Assembly: GCA_025267735.1 (NCBI GenBank)
Contig: CM046304.1
Coordinates: forward strand, 3,038,001-3,102,000
Length of the DNA: 64,000 nucleotides
Direction of reading: 5' to 3'
Source of the DNA: Mactra quadrangularis
Lineage: Eukaryota; Mollusca; Bivalvia; Venerida; Mactridae
Shown: positions 46,446 through 58,859 of the stretch, piece after piece
Numbering within the stretch: the stretch's first letter is position 1
Layout of the letters: each line of letters starts with the position of its first letter
Made by a program: the position numbers and the translations under genes
Notes under the pieces: model-generated
What the model was told of the DNA's origin: nothing
Databases searched by the model: none
The model's input: the letters and a program-made list of their open reading frames with translations, nothing else

Positions 46446-47103
46446 GTTCTGCTCTACAAGAAATACGCAGTACGACTCTTAATGATTTCTTTATATGGTA
46501 CCTTTAACTTAATATTTTAGATTGTTAAATGATATGGTACCTTTAACTTCATATTTTAGATAGTTTAACACTATGAGCATATCCTGGTCATTATCATTTG
46601 TAAAATTATCAGCACACTTATTAAACTTACCACGTGGTATTCAAATTAGATGATTAATTAACTCTTCGACAAATGTTTACATTTAGTTGCCTGGCAACGC
46701 CTTCCAATCCGAGACTTGCTCGGATTGTTTTGTTACAATTTATCACGTGATCACGTAGAGTCAGCATCAAAAATTAAAAACAAATTATTTGTTTTGGTAA
46801 TACTCATATATTCGTTCATTGGAGTTTTAAATATTTCTAAATCATGAATTTTAGTCGTTATAGTACGTTGTCTTTCATTAAGCTAAATAAAACAAACTTT
46901 CATTTTGTAATCTGGTAATTTTTTGTACAGTAAAGTTCCACGATAAATATCATAGCGGTTATAGCAAAACCATGCAATTTTTACCGATTTTTACGACACA
47001 TATGCTTAAAATTAAAAGAAAATGGCCTCTCTATTAGAAACCAACCACTATTAGCTCCATCAATTTCGATATTCAAAATAGCAGAACTTAACAATATTGA
47101 AAC

Positions 47104-47475
47104 CAAATTAGGGACTTTAGTCTGTTATCTTTCTCCGATAGAATATGAAGCAATCCAATTGGTAAGTAGGTCCTTACAGTTGGAATCCTCGGATTTTATC
47201 AATGAATTCCAATGCAAGGATAACAAAAATTTTCATCTAATATATTTCTTGTTAATGAAGATATTTACAGAAGTGATGAAATTTGTATAGTTCTTTAACC
47301 TAAAAATACTTAGCTTGAATTTCAAACAAATTTCATGATTAACAAAAAAGTTATTTAAGATTAATTTTGACAAATTGACATTGAAAAGTAAGGGTAAAAT
47401 CCGAGTCATCCAACTAATTGGACCTACCTATTTGAAGAGTACACAAGGGGAATTAACTGACTGATGTCCCTTATT
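47104..47475 (+). mobile_element. Foldback MITE family F, complete reference copy
   Basis: The ends are ATTAGGGACTTTAGTCTGTT and its imperfect complement AACTGACTGATGTCCCTTAT. The subterminal blocks (AGTTGGAATCCTCGGATTTT and GTAAAATCCGAGTCATCCAA) also pair, making arms of about 110 bp around a loop of about 140 bp. Non-coding. Confidence 0.85.
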
Positions 47476-47655
47476 TAATGCGCATAATGATAATAAGTTC
47501 TTGCTAAAGCGCTGGTTTAATTTTGGCTCCTCAAAGGTCGTAGTAAAGATAACTGAATGATATCTGTTTAACATACGCTTGTCAGAATTGTGTCAGAAGC
47601 AATCATTTTTTACACCAAATCAATTATGTGAAGCAACGAAATATCGTAAGATTCT

Positions 47656-47826
47656 ATTTCACTCTCAGTGACGCACTTATTTACCCCGCTGATTCAAATA
47701 CTCGATATGTGTCCGATAACCCCCGAGCATAAATACGGAAATCTATTTTGATCGACCGTAAGTACAGAAGTACATTAGTAAGTGATTAAATCAGCGGGAT
47801 CAATGCGTACCTTTCTGATAGTTGAA
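47656..47826. mobile_element. Palindromic MITE, family P
   Basis: Arms around TTTACCCCGCTGATTCAAAT and AAATCAGCGGGATCAATGCG. The ends are mutated. Confidence 0.75.
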
Positions 47827-47829
47827 AAA

Positions 47830-49220
47830 CTTTTAAAGTAACATGTTAAAGGTACTAGTTCATAGATTTGGTTTATTTTTTCATTAATTTCGAAATAACG
47901 TTCAGTGCCTGTAATAGGGTCAAAAAATTAATTATTATCAATTTTTAGACAAACTGACCTACATGAATTTGTTGCAAGAAATATACAGTAAAAGTCACAA
48001 AAATGCACTTAAAGTGTCTATACCGTGACATACGGGGTAGATATTTACTACATGAAACATCATCATTTGTAGTTGTATGTCAATTTGCACTAAAATAGTC
48101 ATTATCAGAACACTACTTTCCTGCTTCCAAAAATATGTCCATACAATTTTGATAGTTTTAGAAAAAGTTGACATCAAAGTTGAAATCTTTGAATTCATGA
48201 GTACCTTTAAATCTTTAGTTGAAAATTCCCTTAAAACATATCATTAGTCATATGTCTTTTGTCTTAAGTATCCTGATGAGTTAATGTTTATATTTATAAT
48301 TATGACATCTCACGATTTTATAGATAACATTAAAGATTAATAAACATGAGACTTCAGGAATAGTCATTATTGAACACTTAACAAAAGAGACAACGCCTTT
48401 TACCTATTATCAGAAAAATCACATGTTTCGATGTTTGTGGTCATTTGAACATGCGCTGAACATTATTTACAGCATTTCTTAAACATTGCCGTGTGAAAAT
48501 TGTAGCATGGATTAATTTCTGATCAGGTGCTTATTGTCATACAGTGCTCTCCAAAATTCATTTGACTAAATCCTGTTTCAGGTTTGACCGATTCACATTC
48601 AAACCATAAAATAGTGGATCTTACGATGCATTTACGGTACCCACCGAAATTTCGGAGACAAAAGAAATTTCTACAATTCTTGAATTTTGATGATTAGTTT
48701 TGTAGAATTTTTACTTATAATATATTTAAGTATGGTTGGTGATAAAAATTACTGTAACATATCTATAACATTCAGCATTTGACATCCTAAAGCCTCAAAA
48801 AACACGTTTATTTGTAATTATTTTCCATAACATAGCTTTTATGCTGTTTTGTAGTTTCAGTTATAATTATACATAATAATGATAACCAAAAATAATAAAG
48901 CAAAACTTAAAATCATTTCAAAATCAACAGTTATAAAAATCTAATTGAAAGCTATTCATTATGGCCTACAGAGTGAAACTGTCTCCAAACTTTTATCGTT
49001 CATGCTAAGACAAAGAATGAAGTACCACGACATCCTGTTTCAAGTCTATGTCCAAACGACCCTAAAACGATGGTAAGCGCTCTTTCTTTCACCCCCTCCC
49101 CTCGAACATGTTGTGTTTAAAGAATCCAAGAGACCCTATGGCTGTGACAGCTGTGACCTGTGAGTTATTTATTGATTGTCCTAATTGAAATAATATTCGT
49201 CAATAAACTACACATAAACA
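47830..49220. other. Intergenic stretch, nothing recognised
   Basis: The 67-residue minus-strand ORF at 47995-48198 shows no domain. No repeats matching others in the window were found. Confidence 0.5.
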
Positions 49221-49230
49221 TGTTAATAAG

Positions 49231-49299
49231 TATTCTCGTACCCCGAGGTTATCAAGATTCTCGTATCGAGAATCTTGATAGCCTCTGGGAACGAGAATG
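49231..49299. mobile_element. 69-bp hairpin element with 9-bp target duplication
   Basis: GTTAATAAG flanks it at 49222-49230 and 49300-49308. The arms (ATTCTCGTACCCCGAGGTTA and the complement ending GGGAACGAGAAT) meet at TCTCGTATCGAGA. It is the same family as 62179-62258. ORF 49160-49363 runs through it and is not a gene. Confidence 0.85.
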
Positions 49300-49463
49300 G
49301 TTAATAAGTAAAAGCATTTGTACAATAATGGACTTTGTTATCACTTTGTTAATCGACAACTGACGTGATGAACAAACAAAAACAACGAGTGAATATGTAA
49401 TCAAACAATTTGTTAGTATTCATAGTGAAGTTTTATAGATAGTAGCGAATGAGTAAAACGTCT

Positions 49464-49551
49464 GCCCCGGTGGCGCAATCGGTTAGCGCGCCGTACTTAT
49501 AGACAGTACTATGATATGCGGAGGCTGTGAGTTCGAGCCTCACCCGGGGCA
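49464..49551 (+). tRNA. tRNA-Ile(UAU) with 14-nt intron
   Basis: Sequence and structure as for the copy at 41557-41644, with all stems intact. It converges with the next copy (49887-49974, minus); 335 bp separate them. T-runs follow 3 nt after the gene (AAATTTTTTG), a plausible pol III stop. Confidence 0.95.
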
Positions 49552-49886
49552 AATTTTTTGTTCAAAGTATTACTACTAAATGAAGATATAAAATATAAAA
49601 TTTATCGAAGGTAAGGAAACCGCGCTTTTATATGTTCAAACATAAAATTATTGAGTTTCAAAAAAGTGTAAAATAATCTAAGAGGTTTTTTTTCATTAGA
49701 TCTAAAATTCAAATAGAAAAATCGGCTTGAAATTTAATACACAGTTTAAATATTAAAATAATAGCTGGCCGTGTAACCGTTATTTGGGCCAAATATAATA
49801 ACCTAAATGTATGTTTAATATCCAACGTATATGTAAAATTGTGAAATTTAAATTATATTAAGTGTAATTTATTTTTAAAAAAATAT

Positions 49887-49974
49887 TGCCCCGGGTGAGG
49901 CTCGAACTCACAGCCTCCGCATATCATAGTACTGTCTATAAGTACGGCGCGCTAACCGATTGCGCCACCGGGGC
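49887..49974 (-). tRNA. tRNA-Ile(UAU) with 14-nt intron
   Basis: Identical mature sequence, intact stems, UAU anticodon. On the minus strand it is followed by ATATTTTTTT, a pol III terminator-like T run. Confidence 0.95.
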
Positions 49975-49979
49975 AGACG

Positions 49980-51095
49980 ATTTACTAACAATCTGATTTG
50001 TATAAAACTTTTAAGTTGCAATGAAAATTTATTTTCTTTCATCATCCAGTAACTTTCCGTCAAGCATAAAAAACTACCCGCTCATAATAAAATAGAATTA
50101 TCTTTAATTTCATACCCTATTAATCTTGTTATTTATAAATGATAATAAATCGATGGATAAAACTGATAATTCATATCAACAATTATTTTTTTATTTAAGT
50201 CTCATCTATGTACAACGTGTATATAAAAACATATATATTATGCAATATAAAACATGTACATAGCCACTCTTAATAGAGTTATAAAAGACCTATACGCATT
50301 TTAAATAACTAAACTATTACACATGTATCAACAATATACATTTAGTTATTTTCAACAAACATATTATAAAACAGGTTAAAAATAAAACGTAGCTAATCAA
50401 TGCTATTCGCAAGTTAAATATACAAATGTATATTAAAAAAGGCTTAAACATTGACAATAATTAATCTGGTGCACTAATGCGGAGGATAAAAAGTTGGTTT
50501 AGAAAATCGATCATCATCTTTGATCAGATCAGAGATGATTTATATATGTACCGGATTTGTAGGACGAATTTCGAGTATTTAAATCAGCGGGGTTAATGTA
50601 TGTGCCACTGACAGTTGGTTAGAATAAAACTATACATATTTGTATTTTAAACAAGTTTGGAAATTTTTCATACAAGATATGTGTTTTGTAACAGTAACAA
50701 TTTTGACTTCAACCAAAAATGATTTCATTTAAATTTGATCAACATTATTAGTGAGACTTATCATGATGAGGAAATTTAATAAAACCGGGAAAATTGGGAT
50801 GACAATAAGTTTTATGAGGCCGCCAAAAATGATATAAAAATTATAGCATAAATAAAAAAATCGCAATAATAAAATGTTTGCATCCTAATGATGTACGATG
50901 CCATTGATGCATGACTGGGAAGGAAATTTAATGAAAGTGGGTAAATTACGAACGTTTTGTTCCGCTGCGACACAAAAACATTTTTATTATAACTGGGTCA
51001 TATATCAAACCCATCTTGGTACACATGCACTTAAGTATAGATCAGCGTATACTAAGATACAATGTACTTTATAAAACTCAGTTTATCTGTATAAC
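49980..51095. other. Intergenic stretch between tRNA genes
   Basis: It holds only a right-arm half copy of MITE P at 50580-50627 (AAATCAGCGGGGTTAATGTA, GTGCCACTGACAGTTGG). Confidence 0.6.
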
Positions 51096-51099
51096 GTTT

Positions 51100-51187
51100 G
51101 CCCCGGTGGCGCAATCGGTTAGCGCGCCGTACTTATAGACAGTACTATGATATGCGGAGGCTGTGAGTTCGAGCCTCACCCGGGGCA
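51100..51187 (+). tRNA. tRNA-Ile(UAU) with 14-nt intron
   Basis: Identical mature sequence. A T run (TTATTTTTTTG) directly follows. ORFs on both strands that contain RLELTASAYHSTVYKYG or its antisense arise from the tRNA. Confidence 0.95.
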
Positions 51188-51189
51188 TT

Positions 51190-52965
51190 ATTTTTTTGAA
51201 TTTATGGAAAAATGTCTCCACATCATACATACAAGTCAACCATGGTGATAAAAAATGGGTTGTTCTTAACATATTTAACGTAAAATGGGCTATTAAATTT
51301 TTACTAGTCAATTGTCGTAACCGCTCGACCAATCCACCTCCGTTAATCTCGTTAATAGCGTTATCAAAGACGTTGAAAATAAAGCATTTTAACCAAGATA
51401 TGAAACGAGATTATGCATGTCCAACTTTTAGTCCCATACATGATCTCAAGTCGATACTCAATTTTCAATAGAAAAGTATAGGGGAAAATTCTTTGAACGG
51501 TCATAACTCTTTTATTTTTAAAGATATCAATTTTGTGCAAATGATGCAAAAAAGTTTAAACTGTCTTCTTTCATTTGATTGTTTTTAATTTTTTGTAAAA
51601 TTGTAAAGTTTTGGTCCCATTTAAGGTTTTATTTGATTACTCACGTTACTATAAACAAAGAAGGGAAATAAATACCCATGCTGATATAAGTTGAAAAATA
51701 ATGCCTTTCCGGTTCTTTGATCAAATTTGTGCAAATGACATGAAAAAGCCGTATGTTTCTAGTTTTCGGAGCATTTTTTAAATTCAAAATATCTTAATGA
51801 AGTTTTGGTCCCATTTGCACTTTTTTCCAAAAGTTTTGCATTTTTAAAGTATTTTTTCTTAAATTTATAGTGTGCGCTATCGGATTTATGGACCCCTGGT
51901 GTGATTGTATAATACACTGTGCATGGCAAGGCTCAGCGGGTACACTTTTATGACAGGATTACCTTCCTGTCTCTGTTTTATTGATAACTATTTGTATATA
52001 TACATGTGGTTGTATCTGTCAAATGATGTTGTAATAAAGGCTCTAAAATAATTATAATGAACGTGTTAAGATTCTAGACAGGTTAAAAATACATGCATGC
52101 AATTTATTTATTTATTCAAAGAATTATTGTTCGGGAAGATTTACTCGACTATACGTTTTACTGAAAACAGTATCATGAACGTATTACTTTATTCTTGCGG
52201 CATATGTATAAATGAAATACATGTACATCAATTGTTTATAGTTTACCTCTACAATTATTAATTAAAACGTTAATACATTGAAAACTTTTTTATTTACTAG
52301 TTTACAAATAATTGTAGAACGATTGTATTAAAAAGGTGAAATATCAAAATAAATAAAACAGTTATACAAATTAATGCATTGGTATTTTAGTCCAAGTAAA
52401 ATAAAGCGGCAGACGAAACAAAAGAATAGTTACTGAGGTTTGAATATTGTTTCAAAACTATTCATTTAAATTTAAAGCTTTTATAACAATAAATATAAGG
52501 CATATCTAAATTAACGGATGGGCAATTAATAAATTCAAATGGTAGATGAGTACATATATAATTCTCATTTCTAACATAATTTGACCATCAAAAAATAATT
52601 TCGATCATCATTCTTGTGTTATCTGACTGTACATATTGTATACAAAATGTCACTTTAAAATTATAAAACATTTATCTGTTAATTTACACTTGTTACACAA
52701 TGGACAATATAAAAAATTTGTCTACAACGGATTTAATTAATCCCCTGACATTACTTGAAATCGTGACCTATGATCCTTATCTTATCTCATCGATCTCAAC
52801 ATGGGGTCACGGCTTGTAGATTATATCAACGCAAAACAGACGTATCTACAATCAGAGCTATATGGCTGTATCATTCAGCGAAAATCTTGATGGGTCTAAA
52901 AGTTGGGTATGTTTTCAAACAGTAATCTAGACAGGTGGGACAACATCAAAATAATGAAATAGTTG
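51190..52965. other. Intergenic stretch, nothing recognised
   Basis: AAGTTTTGGTCCCATTT occurs twice (about 51606 and 51800) with loosely similar flanks, perhaps an old duplication. No gene-like ORF beyond read-through of the tRNA. Confidence 0.5.
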
Positions 52966-52969
52966 AACC

Positions 52970-53252
52970 CAGTGGCGATCTAGGATTTTTTTCTAAGGGG
53001 GTCCGAACTTTTCTAGGGGGGGGGTCCGAACCTCGAACCACAACCACATTATACACATTTTGCAGAAAAAAATGCAACATATTGATAAAAAAAATTCATA
53101 ACCATTAAATCTTTGTTAATCATCGAGAAAAAATGTTTCATGCTACTTCAAAATGACTTACAGGCAAGAAATACTCTAATGGACTAGTACATTTTCCAAA
53201 TTCTAGGGGGGTCCGGACCCCCTGAACCCGGGCCCCCACTGGATCCGCCTAT
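52970..53252. mobile_element. hAT-like MITE, GGGGTCCGGACCCC family
   Basis: Ends CAGTGGCGATCTAGGATTTT and CACTGGATCCGCCTATGG; interior GGGGGGTCCGGACCCCC. Confidence 0.75.
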
Positions 53253-53362
53253 GGAACCTGTCTGGAATAGCTACCACTTCCAAGAATTTTGAAATATGTG
53301 TATCTTCAATATTCGATACAGCAACAATTTTAGTATTATACTTTCACAAAGAGTAACTGTCT

Positions 53363-53450
53363 GCCCCGGTGGCGCAATCGGTTAGCGCGCCGTACTTATA
53401 GACAGTACTATGAAATGCGGAGGCTGTGAGTTCGAGCCTCACCCGGGGCA
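53363..53450 (+). tRNA. tRNA-Ile(UAU) with 14-nt intron, one intron variant
   Basis: Mature sequence identical to the others. The last intron base is A instead of T (ACTATGAA before ATGCGG), so only the intron 3' end differs. It converges with the copy at 53618-53705, 167 bp away. Confidence 0.94.
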
Positions 53451-53617
53451 ATATTTTTGTATTAATTTTTACTGATGTTCTAAAATTTGAAAGTGGTAAA
53501 AAATAGCATAACTTTTTTGTTGGTGCATATGCAATTATTTCGTTTCAAATTTATGCATGTTAAATGACGACAGGTTGTAAAGTTTTAAAACAGAGATGAG
53601 TTTAACTCTAAAAAATA

Positions 53618-53705
53618 TGCCCCGGGTGAGGCTCGAACTCACAGCCTCCGCATATCATAGTACTGTCTATAAGTACGGCGCGCTAACCGATTGCGCCACC
53701 GGGGC
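53618..53705 (-). tRNA. tRNA-Ile(UAU) with 14-nt intron
   Basis: Identical mature sequence on the minus strand. Upstream (about 80 bp) lies an element with long perfect inverted ends. The ORF at 53596-53790 is antisense to this tRNA. Confidence 0.95.
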
Positions 53706-53782
53706 AGACGTATTCATCACCACGAATATCATAACATCAACTGTATGCAGCTACAAACTAACAAATTTTAACAACATGTATT

Positions 53783-54037
53783 GTGCGTAAATATTGACCC
53801 CGACCTGACCTTTATGCAAGAATATTTATTACATTGAATACGAATGTAGTATTAATGCTCGATTACACGGTGACCGTAAAGATTATGTGTTGAAATTTAA
53901 CACATAAACATACTTCTATAATTTTACAATCGCTGCCAAAGTGTAGAAAAGGCGTGGTACTGACTTTCGTCGGGATATGAGTAGATAATTATTTGATGCA
54001 AATGTGAAATGTCAGGTCGGGGTCAATATTTACGCAC
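53783..54037. mobile_element. 255-bp element with 27-bp perfect terminal inverted repeats
   Basis: The left end GTGCGTAAATATTGACCCCG ACCTGAC (53783-53809) is the exact complement of 54011-54037. The interior is unrelated and non-coding. No long target duplication is obvious (TAT on each side at most). Confidence 0.85.
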
Positions 54038-54599
54038 TATATATACAGTCTATGTACTTAAAAATGTACATGTATAAAAACAGATGTTGCAAAATCGTAT
54101 CCAAAATTTCATCATCCGATAAGAAATACAAACATATAGTTATAGATATTTTCACATCAAAATCACGATGAATATGTCTGAATAACTTCGTTGTGGTATC
54201 AATGTGACTTCATCCTAGCAAAATCATGAGAATTGTCGAAGTTTAAGTCCCAAATGCCTAATTTGAGCAGAAAAGATCATCGAATTGATTATACTAAAAA
54301 GGAACTACAGTGTTAACATCAGCGTATCGTTATTTATAGTTTATAATACAACTGCACTTATTTATAGACCTGTTCGAAACAACAATTGTCATTCAATAAC
54401 GCACACCTACATATTCCGTAAAAATACCCGTAATATCCTTCGGCCATCATGGATATATACAACGCACCTAAACTCAAAATTCGTGATCAATTTAATGTCA
54501 CAACGCGATGGGTAAAATATCTTTCAATCACGAATAACACCAGGGCTACATTTAACAAATATTTAAGTAATATAGCACAGTAAAGTAAAGTTTCGCTAT

Positions 54600-54965
54600 A
54601 CAGAAGAAAAATGTCCCCTATATTAAGACAGTTCTGCTATTATGGTCATCTATTTCTGGTGGTCCTAATGGTGGAATTTTACTGCACATTTTACAGGCCA
54701 CAAGTTGATCATGTGTTCTACGGATTTTTTCTGGAAAAAAATGGGTCGAGCGAGCTAAGATTTTTTTTTAATTCAGTTGCTTTATATAGCGGTTTAACCA
54801 AATTTTTATGAGCGAGCGAGGAAATAATTTTTTTTTGTGTGTAAAAACCGTCAAAAATTTAGGTGCGAACGAATCCATAGAACACATGATTGACCTTTTT
54901 ATTAACTTGTTAGTTATTTGGTTGTCTGGAGGCAGAAATAGGCCACCATAGAATTATAACAGACT
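54600..54965. mobile_element. Imperfect foldback element
   Basis: TTGATCATGTGTTCTACGGA (about 54705) is inverted as TCCATAGAACACATGATTGA (about 54873), and the outer GGTCATCTATTTCTGGTGG as GGCAGAAATAGGCCACC. AGCGAGCGAG motifs lie inside. The 66-residue ORF at 54611 is part of it. Confidence 0.55.
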
Positions 54966-54969
54966 TTTA

Positions 54970-57000
54970 AAGTTACAGATTTTGTTTAAAATTCAATTTA
55001 AGAGAAACGATAGATGGAAAAATCTTATTAAAACAAAATTCAATTTAAGATAAACGATAGCTGGAAAAATGTGAAATTTCACAAATGGACAATACTGCGA
55101 AATTCATGCATGGTCACAAACATAAATATGACGAAAGGAATTTCCCACAATCTGACGAGCGATTTTTCGTAGAATAGGGTGTGATCTATTGAAAAGCAAA
55201 CTGGTAATTTTGAACAGGACACAGTGAAAGTATTTCAGTTCAGTAGGTTAAGACATTTAACCTTTATGACCCATACCGTTTAATCTATTTATAAAGATAA
55301 CATGTCATTTAACATTGTTCGAATTTAAATTGACCGCAACCATTGAATATGAAACCTTGAATACATACTAGGCGATATTAGCAATAGGACACCTTTTTAC
55401 CACAGAAAACCTGGCTATTTAAATTACCCGTCTAACGTTACAGTATATATTGGAGAGTTCAGATCGAACAATAGGGTTAGGATGCCCGGAGATTTTCAAT
55501 ACACTTGCAATACGTACAAAAATGCATCCATACTCACAAGATAGGTTATGCTTCAATGACGCATTTTACTATTTCGCCATTTTTGTGGTATTACGTGGAC
55601 TGCAGTGAAAGCGGCTCGTCCACAAAATTTAACTTCCATTACAACTTTTTGAAATCTCTAAAAAATGTGCAGGAACAATTTAGAAGCAGTAAAGCAGTGC
55701 TTTGATAATGATAATTTTAATGCAAATTTACATACAAGCGTTTCAGATGATGATTTTAGGCAAAGAAAATGTAACCCGTTAGTAACGGTTATGGAAGTTT
55801 AGTGCGTTGGGTGTGACGTTTATTTAATATTTATCACAAAAGGTTGGTAAGGTTGCCTTAAAACATTTAGAAAATATTTTTCTTCCACAATTACAGATAA
55901 AGGCTGGTAATTTTATATCAAAATCAATGGCTAGCTTTAAGACTGCGGTTGTTTCAGACTGACGTCACACGGAATTTACCAATAGACGAACTTTAACCTT
56001 TCGCGTGAATTAGAAAAAGACGTGCCAGCTAATTCTAAATGTATGAGCTTCTTTAAAACTGATCCATTGATTTGTAGATTATATTGTCAATGAGTCGACA
56101 AAATGATAAACAAAATCGTGATCGGAATAAACGTACTACCGGTATGAAATATTTTAATGAATGAAAACTTTACAAATTCCCCGCTCGTGTGCGGGATCTT
56201 TTCATTGGTCGCTATGAATAGACTGTTCTATTTTTAGACCAATGTATACTTCGGTCTAGCTATCTTCAATAGTTTGCTACCCTGCAATTGGTAGTCGATA
56301 AAACTACCCATATCTAGAAAATATAGGTTAACCACCGTTTTCGTGGAAGTCGAGGTGTTCGCTGAAATATGATAAGGGATAAAACAGGGTATATACCCTG
56401 TCTGTAAAGTGGAACGCCGAGATAGCAAACATTCCGCAAACTACGTTTTGTTAAATGTATTTGATGTAGATTGAATGTTAAGACGAGCAGCGGGCGCGCG
56501 CTTTGTGGGGTTATATTACAGTGAACTTCATTGCTATTTCAAATAGTTTGTATATTTAACACGTCCGTTTTTTGTCATTTAAAGTAAACTGAAAGAATGA
56601 CGTGTCATTAATTCTACGTGATTCCAGAAGCTCATTAGTATTACTACATTTTATTTTTATCTCCTTTAGGTGGTTACTTCCCTTTGTTGAAAGGCCAAAC
56701 ACGTGACGTAACCACTGCAAGGTCCGAGAAGTTCCGATGTGGCACTCTGGTTTGTCATGTCACGGAAATTGCCGAGTGGCTACAATTAACGCTTTGGTAA
56801 CCATTTGGAACTCCTCTGCGATCATCAAACGCAAATATCGTCGTAGATGAGAGCCGTGGTGTTGCGAGTGTTGTTTCGCTTCAACAGATACCCTTCCAGT
56901 GTCGAAACCATATACATATAAGCACACCTAGTAAATAGTTCTAGGCATGTCGGGGGTATTGTTTTTTTTCAAGGTTACTATATTTTATCAAAATTTACCA
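54970..57000. other. Intergenic stretch, no gene recognised
   Basis: A perfect 18-bp palindrome (ACAGGGTATATACCCTGT) lies near 56385-56402 and a short hairpin (GGTAGTCGATAAAACTACC) near 56290. Pieces resembling the CGGAACTCCTCGG foldback family are seen at about 56720-56840. ORF 55505-55705 is not recognisable. Confidence 0.45.
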
Positions 57001-57002
57001 AA

Positions 57003-57185
57003 CTTTAATTATGTAGGGCAGTTGTCAGTCACTGACAAAAGTATGCGCTTAGTAGTTGGTTAACAGCTAAATCCAGAGATTTAGCCTTTCCAGGAGGAGT
57101 GAGTATGTTGACTGACCGCCGTTATATGACCTATAGATACAATGTGTTGCTACGGCGTTAAACCCAACAAAAACAAAACAAACTC
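57003..57185 (+). mobile_element. SINE family 1, 5'-truncated
   Basis: From TTAATTATGTAGGGCAGTTG to CGGCGTTAAACCCAACAAAA, with an (A/C)-rich tail. Confidence 0.85.
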
Positions 57186-57605
57186 ACCAAAATTTACATT
57201 TAAATATGCGCACGTATCCCATTGCAGCCTGGACGTTTGCACTGCGAGACGTCACGTGCGCAGTTCAGTTATCTAGCCAGCTGATATGGCACATTGATCT
57301 ATATTACTATAAAGATAAATAATTTAGCAAATTATTGATTTGTTAAAACCTCAAGGGCTTTTTAAGCATTAATAGTCACGTGAGCAACTTTTAACTTTGG
57401 TATGTGAGTTTTCAAGGTCGAGCAAAATTTGTTTTCTCAAATACTGCGCATTTTGGTACATAAAAATTTACGGTTCCATCGAAAATACTATTATGGGGTA
57501 AAACATTTTAATAATCTAATAGGTCAGTCCGTTTTAACATATTTTTATTGACGAATTGATCAACGTATTTCATTTTCAATGTGAATGTTAACGACAAAAA
57601 GTATT

Positions 57606-57892
57606 CTGGGGCAGATCCAGGTTTTTTTCCTAGGGGGACCCGAACTTTTGCTAGGGGGGATCCCAACTTTCGAACCACAACCACATTATACACATTTTGC
57701 AGAATAATGCAACATTTAATAATAAAAACTACATAACCACTAAATCTATGTTAATCACCGAGAAAAATTGCTTCATGCTACTTAAAATGACTTACAGTCA
57801 AGAAATACACTTATGGACAGGTACATTTTGGAAATTCTAGGGGGGGTCCGGACCCCCCTGATCCCCCCCCCCGCTAGATCTGTTTAAGATAT
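57606..57892. mobile_element. hAT-like MITE, GGGGTCCGGACCCC family
   Basis: Left CTGGGGCAGATCCAGG; right GGGGTCCGGACCCCCCTGAT with CCGCTAGATCTG. The ORF on the minus strand is a repeat artefact. Confidence 0.75.
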
Positions 57893-58354
57893 TTTCAATA
57901 AATGTTGTATGTAAAACTTTAAAATAGTTCAATTATGTACGTGCATAATCATATTCACCTCATTGGCGGACAAGTCCATTATTTAAAGAGCATGTATATA
58001 CATGTAAATACGCCTGACCTAATTTAAGACCCGTTTTTAGATAAGTAAACGGTGAATCATACAGCATGTTCTAAACACGCAGTTTGTAAGAAACCAAACA
58101 TTTAAATGGTTTGAGCAAATACGTCAAAGGTTTAGATGAGAATAAAAATATTAATTCATCTAGATCGATCTTCAGAAAGTTCCACGGTGCAAAGATCACT
58201 TTAAACAGAGCACGTATCTTAACAACAACTAGGTTGTGCTTGTTTTATGCAAATCACAAGGGTTAGTTGCTCATGAAAATGCATCCATCCAAAAATTCCT
58301 TGAAGTGCACTAAACATGCAAATGATTATCGTTCTGTATGCTCTGATCTACTTT

Positions 58355-58640
58355 GTTCTTGGACTAAACAGTTTTGTTCTGTTCTGCTTTTCATCACTCG
58401 GGAATTGCTCTATTGATCTTACTCAACTGTTGCTCTTGTCCTTGCTCTACTGTTCTGTTCTGCTGTTCTTCACTCGGGAATTGCTCTATTGCTCTTACTC
58501 AACTGTTGCTCTTATTCTTGCTCTGCTGTTCTGTTCTTACTTTGTTCTGCTAAGTTTTCTCTTTTCTCAGTTTTTTGTTCTTGTTCTGTTTTACTCTGGT
58601 CTCCTAAGATTTTTTCTGCTCTGCTTTGATTCGCTTCGTT
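58355..58640. repeat. CTGTTCTGCT low-complexity tract with 76-bp duplication
   Basis: CACTCGGGAATTGCTCTATT occurs at 58395 and 58471, with the rest of the unit repeated. The 108-residue Leu/Phe/Ser ORF over it is an artefact of the repeat. Confidence 0.8.
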
Positions 58641-58644
58641 AAAT

Positions 58645-58858
58645 TTGGTCCAATCATGAAATTTTTTCAACGGCCATTCTCCCTCCTACCAATGATTTTT
58701 AATTATGTAGGGCAGTTGTCAGTCACTGACGAAAGTATGCGCTTAGTAGTTGGTTAACAGCTAAATCCAGAGATTTAGCCTTTCCAGGAGGAGTGATGTA
58801 GGTTGACTGACCGCCGTTATATGACCTATACAATGTGTTACTACGGCGTTTTACCAAG
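58645..58858 (+). mobile_element. SINE family 1, headless
   Basis: From AATCATGAAATTTTTTCAAC through GGTTAACAGCTAAATCCAGA to GTTACTACGGCGTTTTACC. Confidence 0.85.
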
Positions 58859-58859
58859 C

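Noticed and set aside
51078..51332. Protein ORFs with RLELTASAYHSTVYKYG (also 53596-53790)
   Set aside because: They are antisense or read-through translations of tRNA-Ile(UAU) genes.
58316..58642. 108-residue hydrophobic ORF
   Set aside because: Low-complexity CTGTTCT tract with an internal 76-bp duplication; looks membrane-like only because of base composition.
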